Shown here one piece after another: positions 7,688-15,775 of a DNA stretch of 39,813 bases. This DNA comes from an uncultured Sphingomonas sp. (GTDB lineage Bacteria > Pseudomonadota > Alphaproteobacteria > Sphingomonadales > Sphingomonadaceae). The notes beneath the pieces are model-generated. The model was not told where the DNA came from. It saw nothing but the letters and a program-made list of their open reading frames with translations, and did no database searches. Positions within the stretch are counted from its first letter, which is position 1; every line of letters starts with the position of its first letter. The stretch covers positions 1 through 39,813 of the forward strand of contig NZ_CAJYVU010000035.1 of the NCBI RefSeq assembly GCF_913778135.1. The letters are read 5' to 3'. A program made the translations under genes and the position numbers.

Positions 7688-8476
7688 GTGCGCGCGCTGG
7701 TCGGCTCGGGTGAGGTCGACCTGACGCGCCCACCCGGCGACGATGGGCTGTTCGGCCCCACGTCCGCCGCGTGGCGCGTCCACGGCGACTTCACCGCCAT
7801 GATGATCGGCGGCATCTCCGCGCTGCTGCTGCAGATGCTTCACCGCGCCGCATTAGCGGGCGTGTGGGACCATTCGGGCTTTCGCGACGATCGCCACGGC
7901 CGGCTGAAACGCACCGCGCGCTTCATCGCCGCGACCACCTTCGGCTCGACCGAGCAAGCGCGCGCCGCAATTGCACAGGTCCGCCGCATCCACGACCGCG
8001 TCGGCGGCACGCTGCCCGATGGCACGCGCTACAGCGCTAACGATCCCGCTTTGCTCACCTGGGTCCATGTCGCGGAGGTCGACAGCTTCCTGCGCGCCTA
8101 TCTGCGCTACCGCGATCCCTCGATGAGCGTCGCCGATCAGGAGCGCTATTTCGCCGAAACCGCGACGGTCGCCGAAGCGCTCGGTGCCACCGACGTGCCA
8201 CGCTCCCGAGCAGAGATCGACGTTTATTACGCTCGCATCCGCCCCGACCTGCGCGCCGATCATCGCACGCGCGAGGTGGCACAGGCGCTGCTCGCACCCG
8301 GCGAGGACAAGGCGACGACCTCGGCGATGAACCTCGCCGCTGCCGCCGCAATCGATCTGCTGCCGCCCTGGGCGCAGGCGCTCCACGGTCGCGGCCTGCC
8401 AGCCTACGCGCGCCCTGCCGTCCGCCTCGGCGCCAACGGCATGGGCGGCGTGCTCCGCTGGGCGCTCAAAGCCTGA
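7688..8476 (+). CDS. DUF2236 / MpaB-like oxygenase family protein (start uncertain)
   Basis: The protein has the DUF2236 (MpaB/Lcp-like) pattern: a basic N-terminal helix, WRVHGDFTAMMIGGISALLLQMLH near residues 30-55, FGSTEQARAAIAQVRRIH near 90, then HDRVGG, YSANDPALLTWVH and SFLRAYLRY. In characterised relatives (latex-clearing protein, MpaB' haem oxygenases) this fold binds b-type haem. GTG 7688 is the first ordinary start codon, but the conserved N-terminal helix appears to begin near 7660 and the frame is open back into the preceding gene. A start at CTG 7625 or another rare codon, coupled to the regulator's stop codon, is possible. It faces the Tol-Pal operon tail to tail. Confidence 0.75.
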   Translation: MRALVGSGEVDLTRPPGDDGLFGPTSAAWRVHGDFTAMMIGGISALLLQMLHRAALAGVWDHSGFRDDRHGRLKRTARFIAATTFGSTEQARAAIAQVRRIHDRVGGTLPDGTRYSANDPALLTWVHVAEVDSFLRAYLRYRDPSMSVADQERYFAETATVAEALGATDVPRSRAEIDVYYARIRPDLRADHRTREVAQALLAPGEDKATTSAMNLAAAAAIDLLPPWAQALHGRGLPAYARPAVRLGANGMGGVLRWALKA

Positions 8477-8483
8477 GCGCCGG

Positions 8484-8526
8484 CGCGGACCTAATCCGGG
8501 GCGACGGAGCGATCGCCTAGTCCGCG
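8484..8526. terminator. Candidate stem-loop between convergent genes
   Basis: CGCGGAC (8484-8490) can pair with GTCCGCG (8520-8526), enclosing a second stem GGCGA (8500-8504) with TCGCC (8513-8517). It lies between the DUF2236 gene stop (8476) and the pal stop (8528). No T-tract is present, so termination strength is uncertain. Confidence 0.35.
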
Positions 8527-8527
8527 A

Positions 8528-9058
8528 TCAGTTCACCACCACCGTCACCGCGCGGCGGTTCTGCGCGTAGCTCGCCTCGTCCGATCCGAGCGCGACCGGG
8601 CGCTCCTTGCCGTAGCTGATGACGCTCAACCGCGACGGGCTGATGCCGCGCGCCGCCAGATAGTTCTTCGCCGCATTGGCGCGACGATCACCCAGCGCAA
8701 GGTTGTATTCGCGCGTCCCGCGCTCGTCGGCGTGGCCTTCGATCGTGACGCGCACGTTGGGATAGCGCGTCAGCCACTGCACCTGCGTGTCGAGGATCGC
8801 GCGCGCCTCGCTGTCGATGTCGTACATGTCGAGCGCGAACAGCACCGTGTCGCTCGTGACCGACCGCTTGAAATCGGCCGCCGACCCCGGCGTCACCGCA
8901 CCCGCGCCGCCACCGTTCATCCCGCCGTTGGGGTCCTGGTACGCGGGCGGCGGCGCCTCGCCGGCGGCGGGCGGCAGCACCGCGGGGCGCTTCTTGGAGC
9001 ACGCCGCCGTCGCCACCAATGCGGTCGCCAGCAATATCGTCGTCGTCAGTCGTGCCAT
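8528..9058 (-). CDS. pal: Peptidoglycan-associated lipoprotein Pal
   Basis: Pal is the outer-membrane lipoprotein that binds peptidoglycan and TolB and is needed for outer-membrane invagination at division. The 176-residue product has a lipoprotein signal ending ATAAC (lipidated Cys20), a Pro/Gly-rich linker, and a C-terminal OmpA-like domain with TIEGHADERGTREYN and DRRANAAKNYL, the diaminopimelate-binding region. ATG 9058 is chosen over the in-frame TTG at 9067 because GGGAG lies 9 bases before the ATG. It is the last gene of the Tol-Pal block, 88 bp after tolB; a small GCCCG-TGC-CGGGC hairpin (9090-9102) sits in that gap and may tune processing or expression. Confidence 0.97.
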   Translation of the reverse strand: MARLTTTILLATALVATAACSKKRPAVLPPAAGEAPPPAYQDPNGGMNGGGAGAVTPGSAADFKRSVTSDTVLFALDMYDIDSEARAILDTQVQWLTRYPNVRVTIEGHADERGTREYNLALGDRRANAAKNYLAARGISPSRLSVISYGKERPVALGSDEASYAQNRRAVTVVVN

Positions 9059-9089
9059 GCTCTTCAACTCCCGTGATGATCCCCTGGAT

Positions 9090-9102
9090 GCCCGTGCCGG
9101 GC
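9090..9102. other. Small perfect hairpin in the tolB-pal spacer
   Basis: GCCCG (9090-9094) and CGGGC (9098-9102) form a 5-bp stem with a TGC loop, 32 bp before the pal start. A role in RNA processing or stability between tolB and pal is only an inference. Confidence 0.3.
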
Positions 9103-9146
9103 AGATGCCCCCAGTGGTAACGTGCGCTATTGGTTGGATAAAGCGC

Positions 9147-10574
9147 TTACGGCTGAAGTGGTCCCCACGCCGGATCGGACCCGTCTAGCGGGGTCGGAAT
9201 ACGCCGCGCGTTGACGCCGGTCAGGTCGACCGACCACAGATCCGCCTTGCCGCCGCTGCCGCTACCGGTGCGGAAGAAGGTGATGACGCGCCCGTTCGGG
9301 GACCAGCTCGGCCCCTCGTCCTGATAACCGTCGGTCAGCAATCGCTCGCCCGAACCGTTGGGATTCATCACGCCGATGCGGAACGATCCCGTCAGCTTGG
9401 TGAACGCGATCAGGTCGCCGCGCGGGCTCCACACCGGCGTCGCGTAGCGCCCGCCGCCGAAGCTGATCCGCTGCTGGTTCGATCCGTCCGCGTTCATGAC
9501 GTAAATCTGCTGCCCGCCCGAACGGTCGCTCTCGAACACGATCTTCGAACCGTCGGGCGAGTAGCTGCCGCCGGTGTCGATCCCGGGCGAGTTGGTCAGC
9601 TTCTGCGGGGTACCGCCACCCGCGCTCGACACGCGGTAGATGTCGGTGTTGCCGCCGTCCGCGCGCGAGAACAGGATCCAGCGGCCATCGGGCGAGAAGC
9701 GCGGCGCGAACGTCGTCGCCGCATTCTGCACGACAAGCCGCTGCTTGCCCGTGCCGATATCGTAGACGTAGATCGCCGGGTTCTTCCCGACATAGCTCAT
9801 GTAGACGATCGACTGCTGGTTGGGTGCGAAGCGCGGCGTCAGCACGATCGACGAACCCGCCGTCAGGAAACGGTGATTGGCGCCGTCCTGGTCCATGATC
9901 GCCAGCCGCTTGATGCGGTTGCCCTTCGGCCCGGTCTCGGACACGTAGACGACGCGGCTGTCGAAATACGGCCCCTCGCCCGTCAGCCTTGCATAGATCG
10001 CGTCGGCGCATTTGTGCGCCGCACGCCGCCACTGCGACGGCGGCACGACAAAGCCCTGCCGCACCAGCTCGGCACGCGCGGTCACGTCGTACAGATAGCA
10101 TCCGACTGCCAGCGACCCGTCGCTGTTGGCGCGGATATAACCCTGTACCAGCGCCTGCGCGCCGGTCCCGCCCCAGTAATCGTACGCCGGCGCGGTCACT
10201 TCGGGAAACATGACCGTGCGCAGCTGCGCCGGCGGGATCGGCGTGAACAGCCCCGATCCGCGCAGGTCGTTGGCGATGATGTCGGCCAGCTGCCGCCCGA
10301 GCGCATCGGTCGACCCGGCAGGCGTGCTCGTCACCGCGGGCGTCGGCATCGCCGGGATCGCGATCGGCATCGGCGCGGAGATGCCGCCAGTCACGTCGAC
10401 CTCGAGCGGCGGCGGGGTAGCGCCGGGTGCAGCTTGCGCAGGCACAGCCCCTTGCGCCGGCTGCGCAGCCGCCGGCGGCGTGAGCGTCACCGGCGGCACG
10501 TCCTGCGCCGATGCAGGAGCCGAAACGATCCCGGCGGCGAGCGCCGAGACGAGAAGAAGCGCGCTGATCCTCAC
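9147..10574 (-). CDS. tolB: Tol-Pal system periplasmic protein TolB
   Basis: TolB is the periplasmic beta-propeller that binds Pal and is remodelled by TolA. The 475-residue product starts with a Sec signal ending near SAPASAQ (residue 24), has an Ala/Pro-rich linker, an N-terminal domain from about residue 80 (ADIIANDLRGSGLFTPIPP), and propeller repeats of the form FSPDGRWILFSR, YSPDGSKIVFESDR and WSPRGDLIAFTK. The start is GTG at 10574, fixed by the signal peptide; it overlaps the tolA stop codon as GTGA (10571-10574), which implies coupled translation. The upstream open frame to 10658 reads through tolA in another frame and is ignored. Confidence 0.96.
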   Translation of the reverse strand: MRISALLLVSALAAGIVSAPASAQDVPPVTLTPPAAAQPAQGAVPAQAAPGATPPPLEVDVTGGISAPMPIAIPAMPTPAVTSTPAGSTDALGRQLADIIANDLRGSGLFTPIPPAQLRTVMFPEVTAPAYDYWGGTGAQALVQGYIRANSDGSLAVGCYLYDVTARAELVRQGFVVPPSQWRRAAHKCADAIYARLTGEGPYFDSRVVYVSETGPKGNRIKRLAIMDQDGANHRFLTAGSSIVLTPRFAPNQQSIVYMSYVGKNPAIYVYDIGTGKQRLVVQNAATTFAPRFSPDGRWILFSRADGGNTDIYRVSSAGGGTPQKLTNSPGIDTGGSYSPDGSKIVFESDRSGGQQIYVMNADGSNQQRISFGGGRYATPVWSPRGDLIAFTKLTGSFRIGVMNPNGSGERLLTDGYQDEGPSWSPNGRVITFFRTGSGSGGKADLWSVDLTGVNARRIPTPLDGSDPAWGPLQP

Positions 10575-11686
10575 CGCAATTTCCAATTGTAGTTGATGTT
10601 GCTCCACCCCCCGTTGGCGGTGGCGTAATATTCGGCCGGCAGTTTCAGCGGCGAACAACCCTTGAACGCCGCGATTCCCAGATCGACCACGCGCCGTGCG
10701 TAGCGCTGGTTGTCGTCGTCGACGCCGCGCTGGCGCACGACCGTGGGTGTCGCCGACAGCGTACCGTCGCGGTTCAGGCGCAGGTTCAGCGTCGTCACGA
10801 TCTGGTTCGCACCGGGACCGGGATCAACCTGCTTGTCGGCACACGGCTGGATCTGCCGAGCGATCGCCTGCTGGATCGCGGCGAGCGCGGCGCCATCGAC
10901 GCGCGCGGCCGACGGCGGCGCATCGCTGCTCTTCGCCTTGCTCGGCTCCGCCGACAGCCCTTTCAGGAAATCGTCGCCCAGTCGACCGCCGCGCGGACGC
11001 GACGCGGTCGCCTTCTCGCTCGCGCCGCTACCCTGCTTCGCCGCCGGCTTGGCGGCGGGGTTGCCCGACGACTTGGCGGTCGAGGTAGAGGTGCTCGACT
11101 TGCTGCCTGCCGATTTGCTGGATGTCGACTTGCTCGAAGTCGACTTGCTCGCACTCGCCTGCTTGGCCGGCGCGGGCTTGGCCGCTGGCTTCGCGGTCGT
11201 CTTGGCCGGCGCCTTCTCCGCCGCCTCACGCACCGGCGGCTTGGGCTTCGGCTTGGGCGCAGGCTTTGCAACCGGCTTCGGCTTCGGCGCGGGTTTGGGC
11301 TTGGGCGCCGGTTCGGGCTTCGGTGCAGGCTTGGCCGGCGCCGGCTTGGGCGCGGGCTGCGGCTTCGGCTCGGGCTTGGGTTCCGGCTTCGGTGCGGGCG
11401 CGGGCGCCGGCGCAGGTGCTGGCTCGGGCGCAGGCTCCGGCTCGGCCGCGGGCGGTGCCGCATCCTCGGGCTCGCCCGCTTCCGGCGACACACGCTCGGA
11501 CGGCGCCTCGCTGCTCGCCGGCGCCGCCGCCTCCAGCGCGACCTCGGGCACCAGGCTGACCTCGACCGGCGTCTGCTTCAACTTGACCGGATTGGGCGTG
11601 TCGAGAAAGCCGAGCGACATCAACCCGAACAGCAGGACGTGGCCCGCGATCGCAACGCCCAGGCCGACCTTCTCGGCGCGGTCCAT
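10571..11686 (-). CDS. tolA: Tol-Pal system protein TolA (TonB-like, Pro/Lys-rich)
   Basis: TolA spans the periplasm from the TolQR motor to TolB-Pal. The 371-residue protein has one N-terminal membrane helix (about residues 7-27, VGLGVAIAGHVLLFGLMSLGF), a long low-complexity middle part, and a C-terminal TolA domain from about residue 255 with a CADKQVDPG segment, a NLRLNRDGTLSATPTVV strand and a final CSPLKLPAEYY. The middle part is unusual: instead of the Ala/Lys/Glu helix of E. coli it is mostly Pro-Lys and Pro-Glu dipeptides, then a Ser/Thr/Lys run. The ATG at 11686 has a strong GGGGAGG upstream and overlaps the tolR stop by one base; its own stop overlaps tolB. The frame is open up to 12835 only as a shadow of tolR and tolQ. 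Confidence 0.93.
   Translation of the reverse strand: MDRAEKVGLGVAIAGHVLLFGLMSLGFLDTPNPVKLKQTPVEVSLVPEVALEAAAPASSEAPSERVSPEAGEPEDAAPPAAEPEPAPEPAPAPAPAPAPKPEPKPEPKPQPAPKPAPAKPAPKPEPAPKPKPAPKPKPVAKPAPKPKPKPPVREAAEKAPAKTTAKPAAKPAPAKQASASKSTSSKSTSSKSAGSKSSTSTSTAKSSGNPAAKPAAKQGSGASEKATASRPRGGRLGDDFLKGLSAEPSKAKSSDAPPSAARVDGAALAAIQQAIARQIQPCADKQVDPGPGANQIVTTLNLRLNRDGTLSATPTVVRQRGVDDDNQRYARRVVDLGIAAFKGCSPLKLPAEYYATANGGWSNINYNWKLR
11225..11450 (-). repeat. Imperfect Pro-Lys/Pro-Ala/Pro-Glu codon repeat inside tolA
   Basis: About 75 codons of tolA encode alternating proline with Lys, Ala or Glu (units such as PKPEPKPEP and PAPKPK). At the DNA level this is a tandem array of short GGCTTGGGC- and GGTTTCGGC-like units. 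A shorter Ser-Thr-Lys array (units of SKSTS) follows at about 11070-11160. Such arrays are prone to length change and predict an extended polyproline rod rather than a helix. Confidence 0.65.
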
Positions 11687-12117
11687 CAATCCTCCCCGAC
11701 CGTCACCAGCGCGACGCGGTTGAGGCCGGCGCGGTTCAGCTCGCCCATCACGCGCATCACCTGCCCGTAATCGAGCTTGCGGTCGGCGCGCAGATACACC
11801 TGCGGCGGCTCGGACCCTTGCGCAGCGGCAGCGATCGCGTCCAGCCGCGCCGACAGCGTGTCGAACGACATCTCCTCCTTCGCGATGAAGATGCGACCTT
11901 GCGCGTCCAGCGAGATTTCGGTCGGCTGCTTTTCCTGGTCGAGCGGCTTGGCGCGGCTGTCGGGCAGGTTCACCGGCACGCCCGCGGTCAACAGTGGTGC
12001 TGTCACCATGAAGATGATCAGCAGCACCAGCATCACGTCGACCAGCGGCGTGACGTTGATGTCCGCCATCGGCGCGCGCCGCCCGCGGCTCCGCCCGGAA
12101 GGAAGATGCATCGCCAT
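11686..12117 (-). CDS. tolR: Tol-Pal motor subunit TolR (ExbD family)
   Basis: TolR works with TolQ as a proton-driven motor. The 143-residue protein has one membrane helix (about residues 25-45) preceded by APMADINVTPLVDVMLVL; Asp27 in VDVML is the conserved protonatable residue of the ExbD/TolR family. The periplasmic domain follows with VYLRADRKLDYGQVMRVMGEL, the family's C-terminal signature. Translation starts at ATG 12117, 9 bases after the tolQ stop, and its stop overlaps the tolA start (TGATG). The length is normal. Confidence 0.96.
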   Translation of the reverse strand: MAMHLPSGRSRGRRAPMADINVTPLVDVMLVLLIIFMVTAPLLTAGVPVNLPDSRAKPLDQEKQPTEISLDAQGRIFIAKEEMSFDTLSARLDAIAAAAQGSEPPQVYLRADRKLDYGQVMRVMGELNRAGLNRVALVTVGED

Positions 12118-12126
12118 GTGCTTGCC

Positions 12127-12819
12127 TCAGCGCTCGCGGTCGAGCTGGCGCGACAAGGTCGCGTGGAACCCGTCGGCGAAGCGGTTCAAGCGCGCCTCGA
12201 TCCGGTTGATGCCGTGGCTGAAGCGGTTGTACGCGATCACCGCCGGGATCGCGGCGAACAGCCCGATCGCGGTCGCGAACAGCGCCTCCGCGATACCCGG
12301 TGCCACGACCGCCAGGCTGGTGTTCTGCTGGCTCGCGATCGAGGTAAAGCTGCGCATGATGCCCCACACCGTGCCGAACAGCCCCACGAACGGCGCGACC
12401 GACCCGACCGTCGCCAGCACGTTCAGCCGGTCCGACAATTCGTCGATCTCCTTCGCGACCGCCGCGCCCATCGTCGTCGCCAGCCGGTCGCGCGTGCCCT
12501 CGCGGTCGATCACCTGCCCCTGCGTCGACCGCCGCCATTCCGCGACGCCCGCCGCCAGCACGCGCGCCGATGGCAGATCGGCATTGCCGTTCGACTTGTA
12601 GAAGGCGTCGATATCCTCCGCCTTCCAGAAATCGCGCTCGAACTTCTCGGTCGCCTTCCGCGTCCGCCCGACCTTCAGCCAGAACATGACAATGATCGCC
12701 CAGGTCCAGATGCTGGCGAGCAGCAGCCCCAGCATCACCCCCTTCACCACCCAGTCGGCCTGGAGGAACAGGGCGATCGGCGACAGCGTCGCCGCATCGG
12801 TGTTCACGATCGGGTTCAA
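12127..12819 (-). CDS. tolQ: Tol-Pal motor subunit TolQ (ExbB/MotA family), probable TTG start
   Basis: TolQ is the polytopic stator of the Tol motor. The protein shows three membrane helices: VVKGVMLGLLLASIWTWAII near residues 20-42, and two close to the end containing VGSVAPFVGLFGTVWGIM and EALFATAIGLFAAIPAVIAYN, with the family's conserved Gly/Thr/Pro residues. I take TTG at 12819 as the start (230 residues): GGGGAG lies 8 bases upstream and the TTGA overlaps the ybgC stop codon. GTG 12810 is an alternative. The open frame to 12882 runs through ybgC and is not used. Confidence 0.93.
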   Translation of the reverse strand: MNPIVNTDAATLSPIALFLQADWVVKGVMLGLLLASIWTWAIIVMFWLKVGRTRKATEKFERDFWKAEDIDAFYKSNGNADLPSARVLAAGVAEWRRSTQGQVIDREGTRDRLATTMGAAVAKEIDELSDRLNVLATVGSVAPFVGLFGTVWGIMRSFTSIASQQNTSLAVVAPGIAEALFATAIGLFAAIPAVIAYNRFSHGINRIEARLNRFADGFHATLSRQLDRER

Positions 12820-13295
12820 GTGACGGGCTCCCCAAGGTTCATGTCGTTGATAGGCGTCAGCGTGCGGAACAGCTCGATCCACGCCGCCGGTTGCCGCCGC
12901 GGGCGCCCGTCGGGTCCGACCAGCGCCGCGGTGACGACGCCGCGCGTCAGCAAGACCGCGTCACGCCTGACTGTCTGATGAATGACGACGCGCGCGGGCG
13001 TCACCGCCTCGACACTGGACTCTACCACCAGCACATCGTCCAGTCCCGCTGGCGCGGCGTAGCGGATCTGCAGGTCGTGGATCGCATAGGCACCCCCGCC
13101 GCCGTCGAAGTGCGCGCGCTGGTCGATGCCGGCGACGCGCAGCATATCCGATCGCGCGCGCTCCATGTAGCGCAGGTAATTGGCGTGGTAGACGACACCC
13201 GACAGGTCGGTGTCCTCGAAATAGACGCGCAACGGGAACAGGTGCACCCTGCCCTCGAAGCCTCCACTCGCGGGCAATGGTCCGCCACTCGCCAT
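12816..13295 (-). CDS. ybgC: Tol-Pal-associated acyl-CoA thioesterase YbgC
   Basis: YbgC is a hotdog-fold thioesterase whose gene commonly heads the tol-pal operon. The 159-residue product has the 4-hydroxybenzoyl-CoA thioesterase signature VYFEDTDLSGVVYHANYLRYMERAR near residues 22-47 (quoted in pieces: EDTD, GVVYHANYLRY), including the catalytic Asp of DTD. Start ATG 13295 places this motif at the usual distance from the N-terminus; no clear Shine-Dalgarno is visible. It ends by overlapping the tolQ TTG start (TTGA), so it is the first gene of the operon. The physiological acyl substrate in this organism is unknown; a link to phospholipid metabolism is known in other bacteria. Confidence 0.95.
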   Translation of the reverse strand: MASGGPLPASGGFEGRVHLFPLRVYFEDTDLSGVVYHANYLRYMERARSDMLRVAGIDQRAHFDGGGGAYAIHDLQIRYAAPAGLDDVLVVESSVEAVTPARVVIHQTVRRDAVLLTRGVVTAALVGPDGRPRRQPAAWIELFRTLTPINDMNLGEPVT

Positions 13296-13356
13296 GCGCC
13301 GGGCTTTAACCAAGACCGCGCCGCAACGGAACCCCGCTCGCGGTGGGGAACGCGCC

Positions 13357-14157
13357 CTAGTTGAGCGCCGACGCGTCCACGTTGATCCGCGGCAGATCCT
13401 TCGCGACCAGCGGCGTCGCGGTGGCACGCGCGGGCACGGCCTGCGTCACCACCTGCGTGCGCGGCTCTGCCCCCGGCACCGCCTGCACGGTCGCCGCGGT
13501 TGCAACGACCGGCGCCGCCAGCGGGCGCGGCCCGACCGGCACCAGCGCCGCCTGCGTGCGCCAGGCATCGTACGCGCGGAAGAAATCGGTGAACGGCTGG
13601 TCGAGCGCCGCCAGCTGCACGCTCGCGAACGTCGCGAACTCCGCCTCGGGCACCGCCGGCGCCGCCGCCAGCGCCTGCTTCGCCGCCGCGCAGAAACCGG
13701 CGCGCGCGAAATCCTGCGACCAGTAATTGTACAACCGCGTCATCGCGTCGTCGTAGCTGTCGCGCCAGTCGCCGCCGCGCGCCTTGAACTCCGCCGACAG
13801 CGTCGTCTCCGCACTCGCCAGCACCGCCTTTCGCGCGGTCAGCATCGCGTTATACGCCGCCGTCGTCTGCGCCTCGTCGCCATCGCGGCACGCCAGCGCT
13901 GCGACGTTCAGCGCGGTCCGCAGATGCCACACAGTCGCCGCCCCGGTCAGCGAACGGTTGGGCGTCGCGTAGCTGCCGTCGGCCAATCGGATCGGGATCA
14001 CCATGCCGGGACGTCCGCCCTTCGGCATTTGCGCCTGCACCACGACCGGTGCCGGCGGCAGCGTCGCGACGACGGGCGGCGGCGCGACCTTCGCGCATCC
14101 GGCAACGATCGCGAGCGTGCTCGCGACGACGATCTTGTGGAGCGGCAACCTACGCAT
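13357..14157 (-). CDS. Predicted lipoprotein, unknown function
   Basis: The 266-residue product begins with a signal sequence and lipobox (AIVAGC, Cys about residue 20), followed by a Pro/Val-rich linker. The central part (about residues 50-190) is alpha-helical by appearance, with segments such as TVWHLRTALNVAALACRDGDEAQTTAAYNAML and SYDDAMTRLYNYWSQDFARAGFC (only partly quoted motifs: LNVAALACRD, YNYWSQDFARAGFC), holding two cysteines that may form a disulfide. The C-terminal 70 residues are Ala/Val/Pro-rich. ATG 14157 is chosen, with AAGGA upstream; GTG 14160 is adjacent. It reads in the same direction as the Tol-Pal block and lies just upstream of ybgC, so an envelope role is plausible. 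I do not recognise a named family. Confidence 0.7.
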   Translation of the reverse strand: MRRLPLHKIVVASTLAIVAGCAKVAPPPVVATLPPAPVVVQAQMPKGGRPGMVIPIRLADGSYATPNRSLTGAATVWHLRTALNVAALACRDGDEAQTTAAYNAMLTARKAVLASAETTLSAEFKARGGDWRDSYDDAMTRLYNYWSQDFARAGFCAAAKQALAAAPAVPEAEFATFASVQLAALDQPFTDFFRAYDAWRTQAALVPVGPRPLAAPVVATAATVQAVPGAEPRTQVVTQAVPARATATPLVAKDLPRINVDASALN

Positions 14158-14276
14158 CACGAATCCTTCCGGCCCCCCGGCATGACTCGCTGCTAGCCGC
14201 CCAATGGTTAACGCGCGGTAATCATGCGGCGAACCGTGCGCCGCTCACCGCATTTCGCGCGCTTACCGCCCGAACC

Positions 14277-15308
14277 TTACGCCGCCCGCGCGCGCAGCGC
14301 GTCGGCCGCCTCGGTCATCAGCTGCGCGATGATGTCGGCGATCGGCTCTTCCTTGGTCACCATGCCGACCGACTGGCCCGCCATCACGCTGCCGTGCTCG
14401 ACGTCACCGTCGATCACCGCGCGGCGCAGCGCACCCGCCCAATAATGCTCGATCTCCAGCTGCGCCTCGGCCATCGCGACCGCGCTCTCGTCCAGCCGCT
14501 GCGCGACCTCGCGCTGCTTGGCGGTGAACAGCTCGCCCCCCGCATTCTTCAGCGCACGCACCGGGATGACGGGCAGCCGCGGATCGATCTGCACGCTCGC
14601 CACCGCATCCCGTGCCGACGCACGGATGAACGCGCGCTTGAAGTTCGGATGCGCCACGCACTCGGTCGCGCAGACGAACCGCGTGCCGAGCTGCACCCCC
14701 GCCGCGCCCATGTCGAGGTACCCCGCGATCGCCTCCCCGCGCCCGATCCCGCCCGCGACGAACACGGGCACCTTGTCCGCGATCTCGGGCAGCATCTCCT
14801 GCGCCAGCACGCTGGTGGAGACCGGCCCGATATGCCCGCCCGCCTCCATCCCCTCGATCACCAGCGCGTCGACGCCCGACCGGATCAGCTTCTTCGCCAG
14901 CGCCAGCGTCGGCGCGAAGCAGATCACCTTCGCGCCACCGGCCTTGATCGCCTCCAGCGACCCCTTCGGCGGCAACCCACCCGCCAGAACGACATGACCG
15001 ACCTCGTGGCGCGCACACACCGCGATCAATTCGTCCAGCTGCGGGTGCATCGTGATCAGGTTCACCCCGAACGGCCGCTCGGTCAGCGCCTTCGTCGCGG
15101 CGATCTCCGCGTCGAGCAGCGCGGGCGTCATCGCGCCGCACGCGATCACCCCGAACCCGCCCGCGTTCGACATCGCCGCGACCAGGTTGCGCTCCGACAC
15201 CCACGACATCGCGCCCGCCATGATCGCGACCTCGGACCCGAGAAAGGCGCATCCGCGTTCCATGCGGCGGGACAGGCGATCGGCGCCGGAGTTGTTCGTC
15301 TCGTTCAT
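14277..15308 (-). CDS. Nitronate monooxygenase / NADH:quinone reductase-like FMN enzyme
   Basis: The 343-residue protein is a TIM-barrel flavoenzyme of the nitronate monooxygenase/FabK group. Visible marks are the N-terminal APAMSW-type segment (IMAGAMSWVSERNLVAAMSNAGGFG, short motif MSNAGGFG), the FMN-binding VIEGMEAGGHIGP near residue 155, FVAGGIGRGEAI near 190 and MGAAGVQLGTRFVCATE near 210. Characterised relatives oxidise propionate-3-nitronate or reduce quinones with NADH; enoyl-ACP reduction (FabK) is another branch. The exact activity cannot be set from sequence reading alone. It is divergent from yjbQ with a 37-bp gap, so their promoters must overlap. Confidence 0.85.
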   Translation of the reverse strand: MNETNNSGADRLSRRMERGCAFLGSEVAIMAGAMSWVSERNLVAAMSNAGGFGVIACGAMTPALLDAEIAATKALTERPFGVNLITMHPQLDELIAVCARHEVGHVVLAGGLPPKGSLEAIKAGGAKVICFAPTLALAKKLIRSGVDALVIEGMEAGGHIGPVSTSVLAQEMLPEIADKVPVFVAGGIGRGEAIAGYLDMGAAGVQLGTRFVCATECVAHPNFKRAFIRASARDAVASVQIDPRLPVIPVRALKNAGGELFTAKQREVAQRLDESAVAMAEAQLEIEHYWAGALRRAVIDGDVEHGSVMAGQSVGMVTKEEPIADIIAQLMTEAADALRARAA

Positions 15309-15345
15309 CCACGGTCTTTAACGCGGGCAGACCAGCGGAGAAAGC

Positions 15346-15762
15346 ATGAAGCAGGCATCGGGCGAACTGACGATCGACACGCGCGGGCAAGGTTTGGTCG
15401 AGATCACCGATCAGGTCTCACGCTGGCTTGGGCCGCAGGCGATCACGACCGGGCTGCTGACCGTCTTCTGCCGCCACACCTCCGCCTCGCTCCTCATCAA
15501 CGAGAACGCCGCCCCCGCTGTCCGGCGCGACATCCAGCGCTACTTCGCGAAGCTCGCACCCGAAGCGCGCGACTACGAACACGACGACGAAGGCCCCGAC
15601 GACATGCCTGCCCACCTGCGCACCGCGCTGACGAACGTGTCGCTATCGATCCCCATCGCGCGCGGCGCGCCCGTGCTCGGCACCTGGCAGGGCATCTACC
15701 TGTTCGAACACCGCACCGCCCCCCACCGCCGCCGCGTCGCGCTCCACGTCATCGGAGAGTGA
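15346..15762 (+). CDS. yjbQ: YjbQ family protein (UPF0047, secondary thiamine-phosphate synthase type)
   Basis: This 138-residue protein matches the YjbQ/UPF0047 family along its whole length: FCRHTSASLLINENA near residues 43-57, EHDDEGPDDMPAHLR near 86, LSIPI and GTWQGIYLFEHR near the C-terminus. The His and Asp residues of these motifs are the conserved site of the family, which forms trimers. E. coli YjbQ has weak thiamine-phosphate synthase activity, but the true role is unclear. The ATG at 15346 follows a GGAGAAAG Shine-Dalgarno. Length is normal. Confidence 0.93.
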   Translation: MKQASGELTIDTRGQGLVEITDQVSRWLGPQAITTGLLTVFCRHTSASLLINENAAPAVRRDIQRYFAKLAPEARDYEHDDEGPDDMPAHLRTALTNVSLSIPIARGAPVLGTWQGIYLFEHRTAPHRRRVALHVIGE

Positions 15763-15775
15763 CCGCGCAACCTGC

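Noticed and set aside
10571-12835. One 754-residue fusion protein covering tolQ, tolR and tolA
   Set aside because: Only its last 371 codons are protein-like (TolA); the earlier part is out of frame with tolQ and tolR, which have their own start sites.
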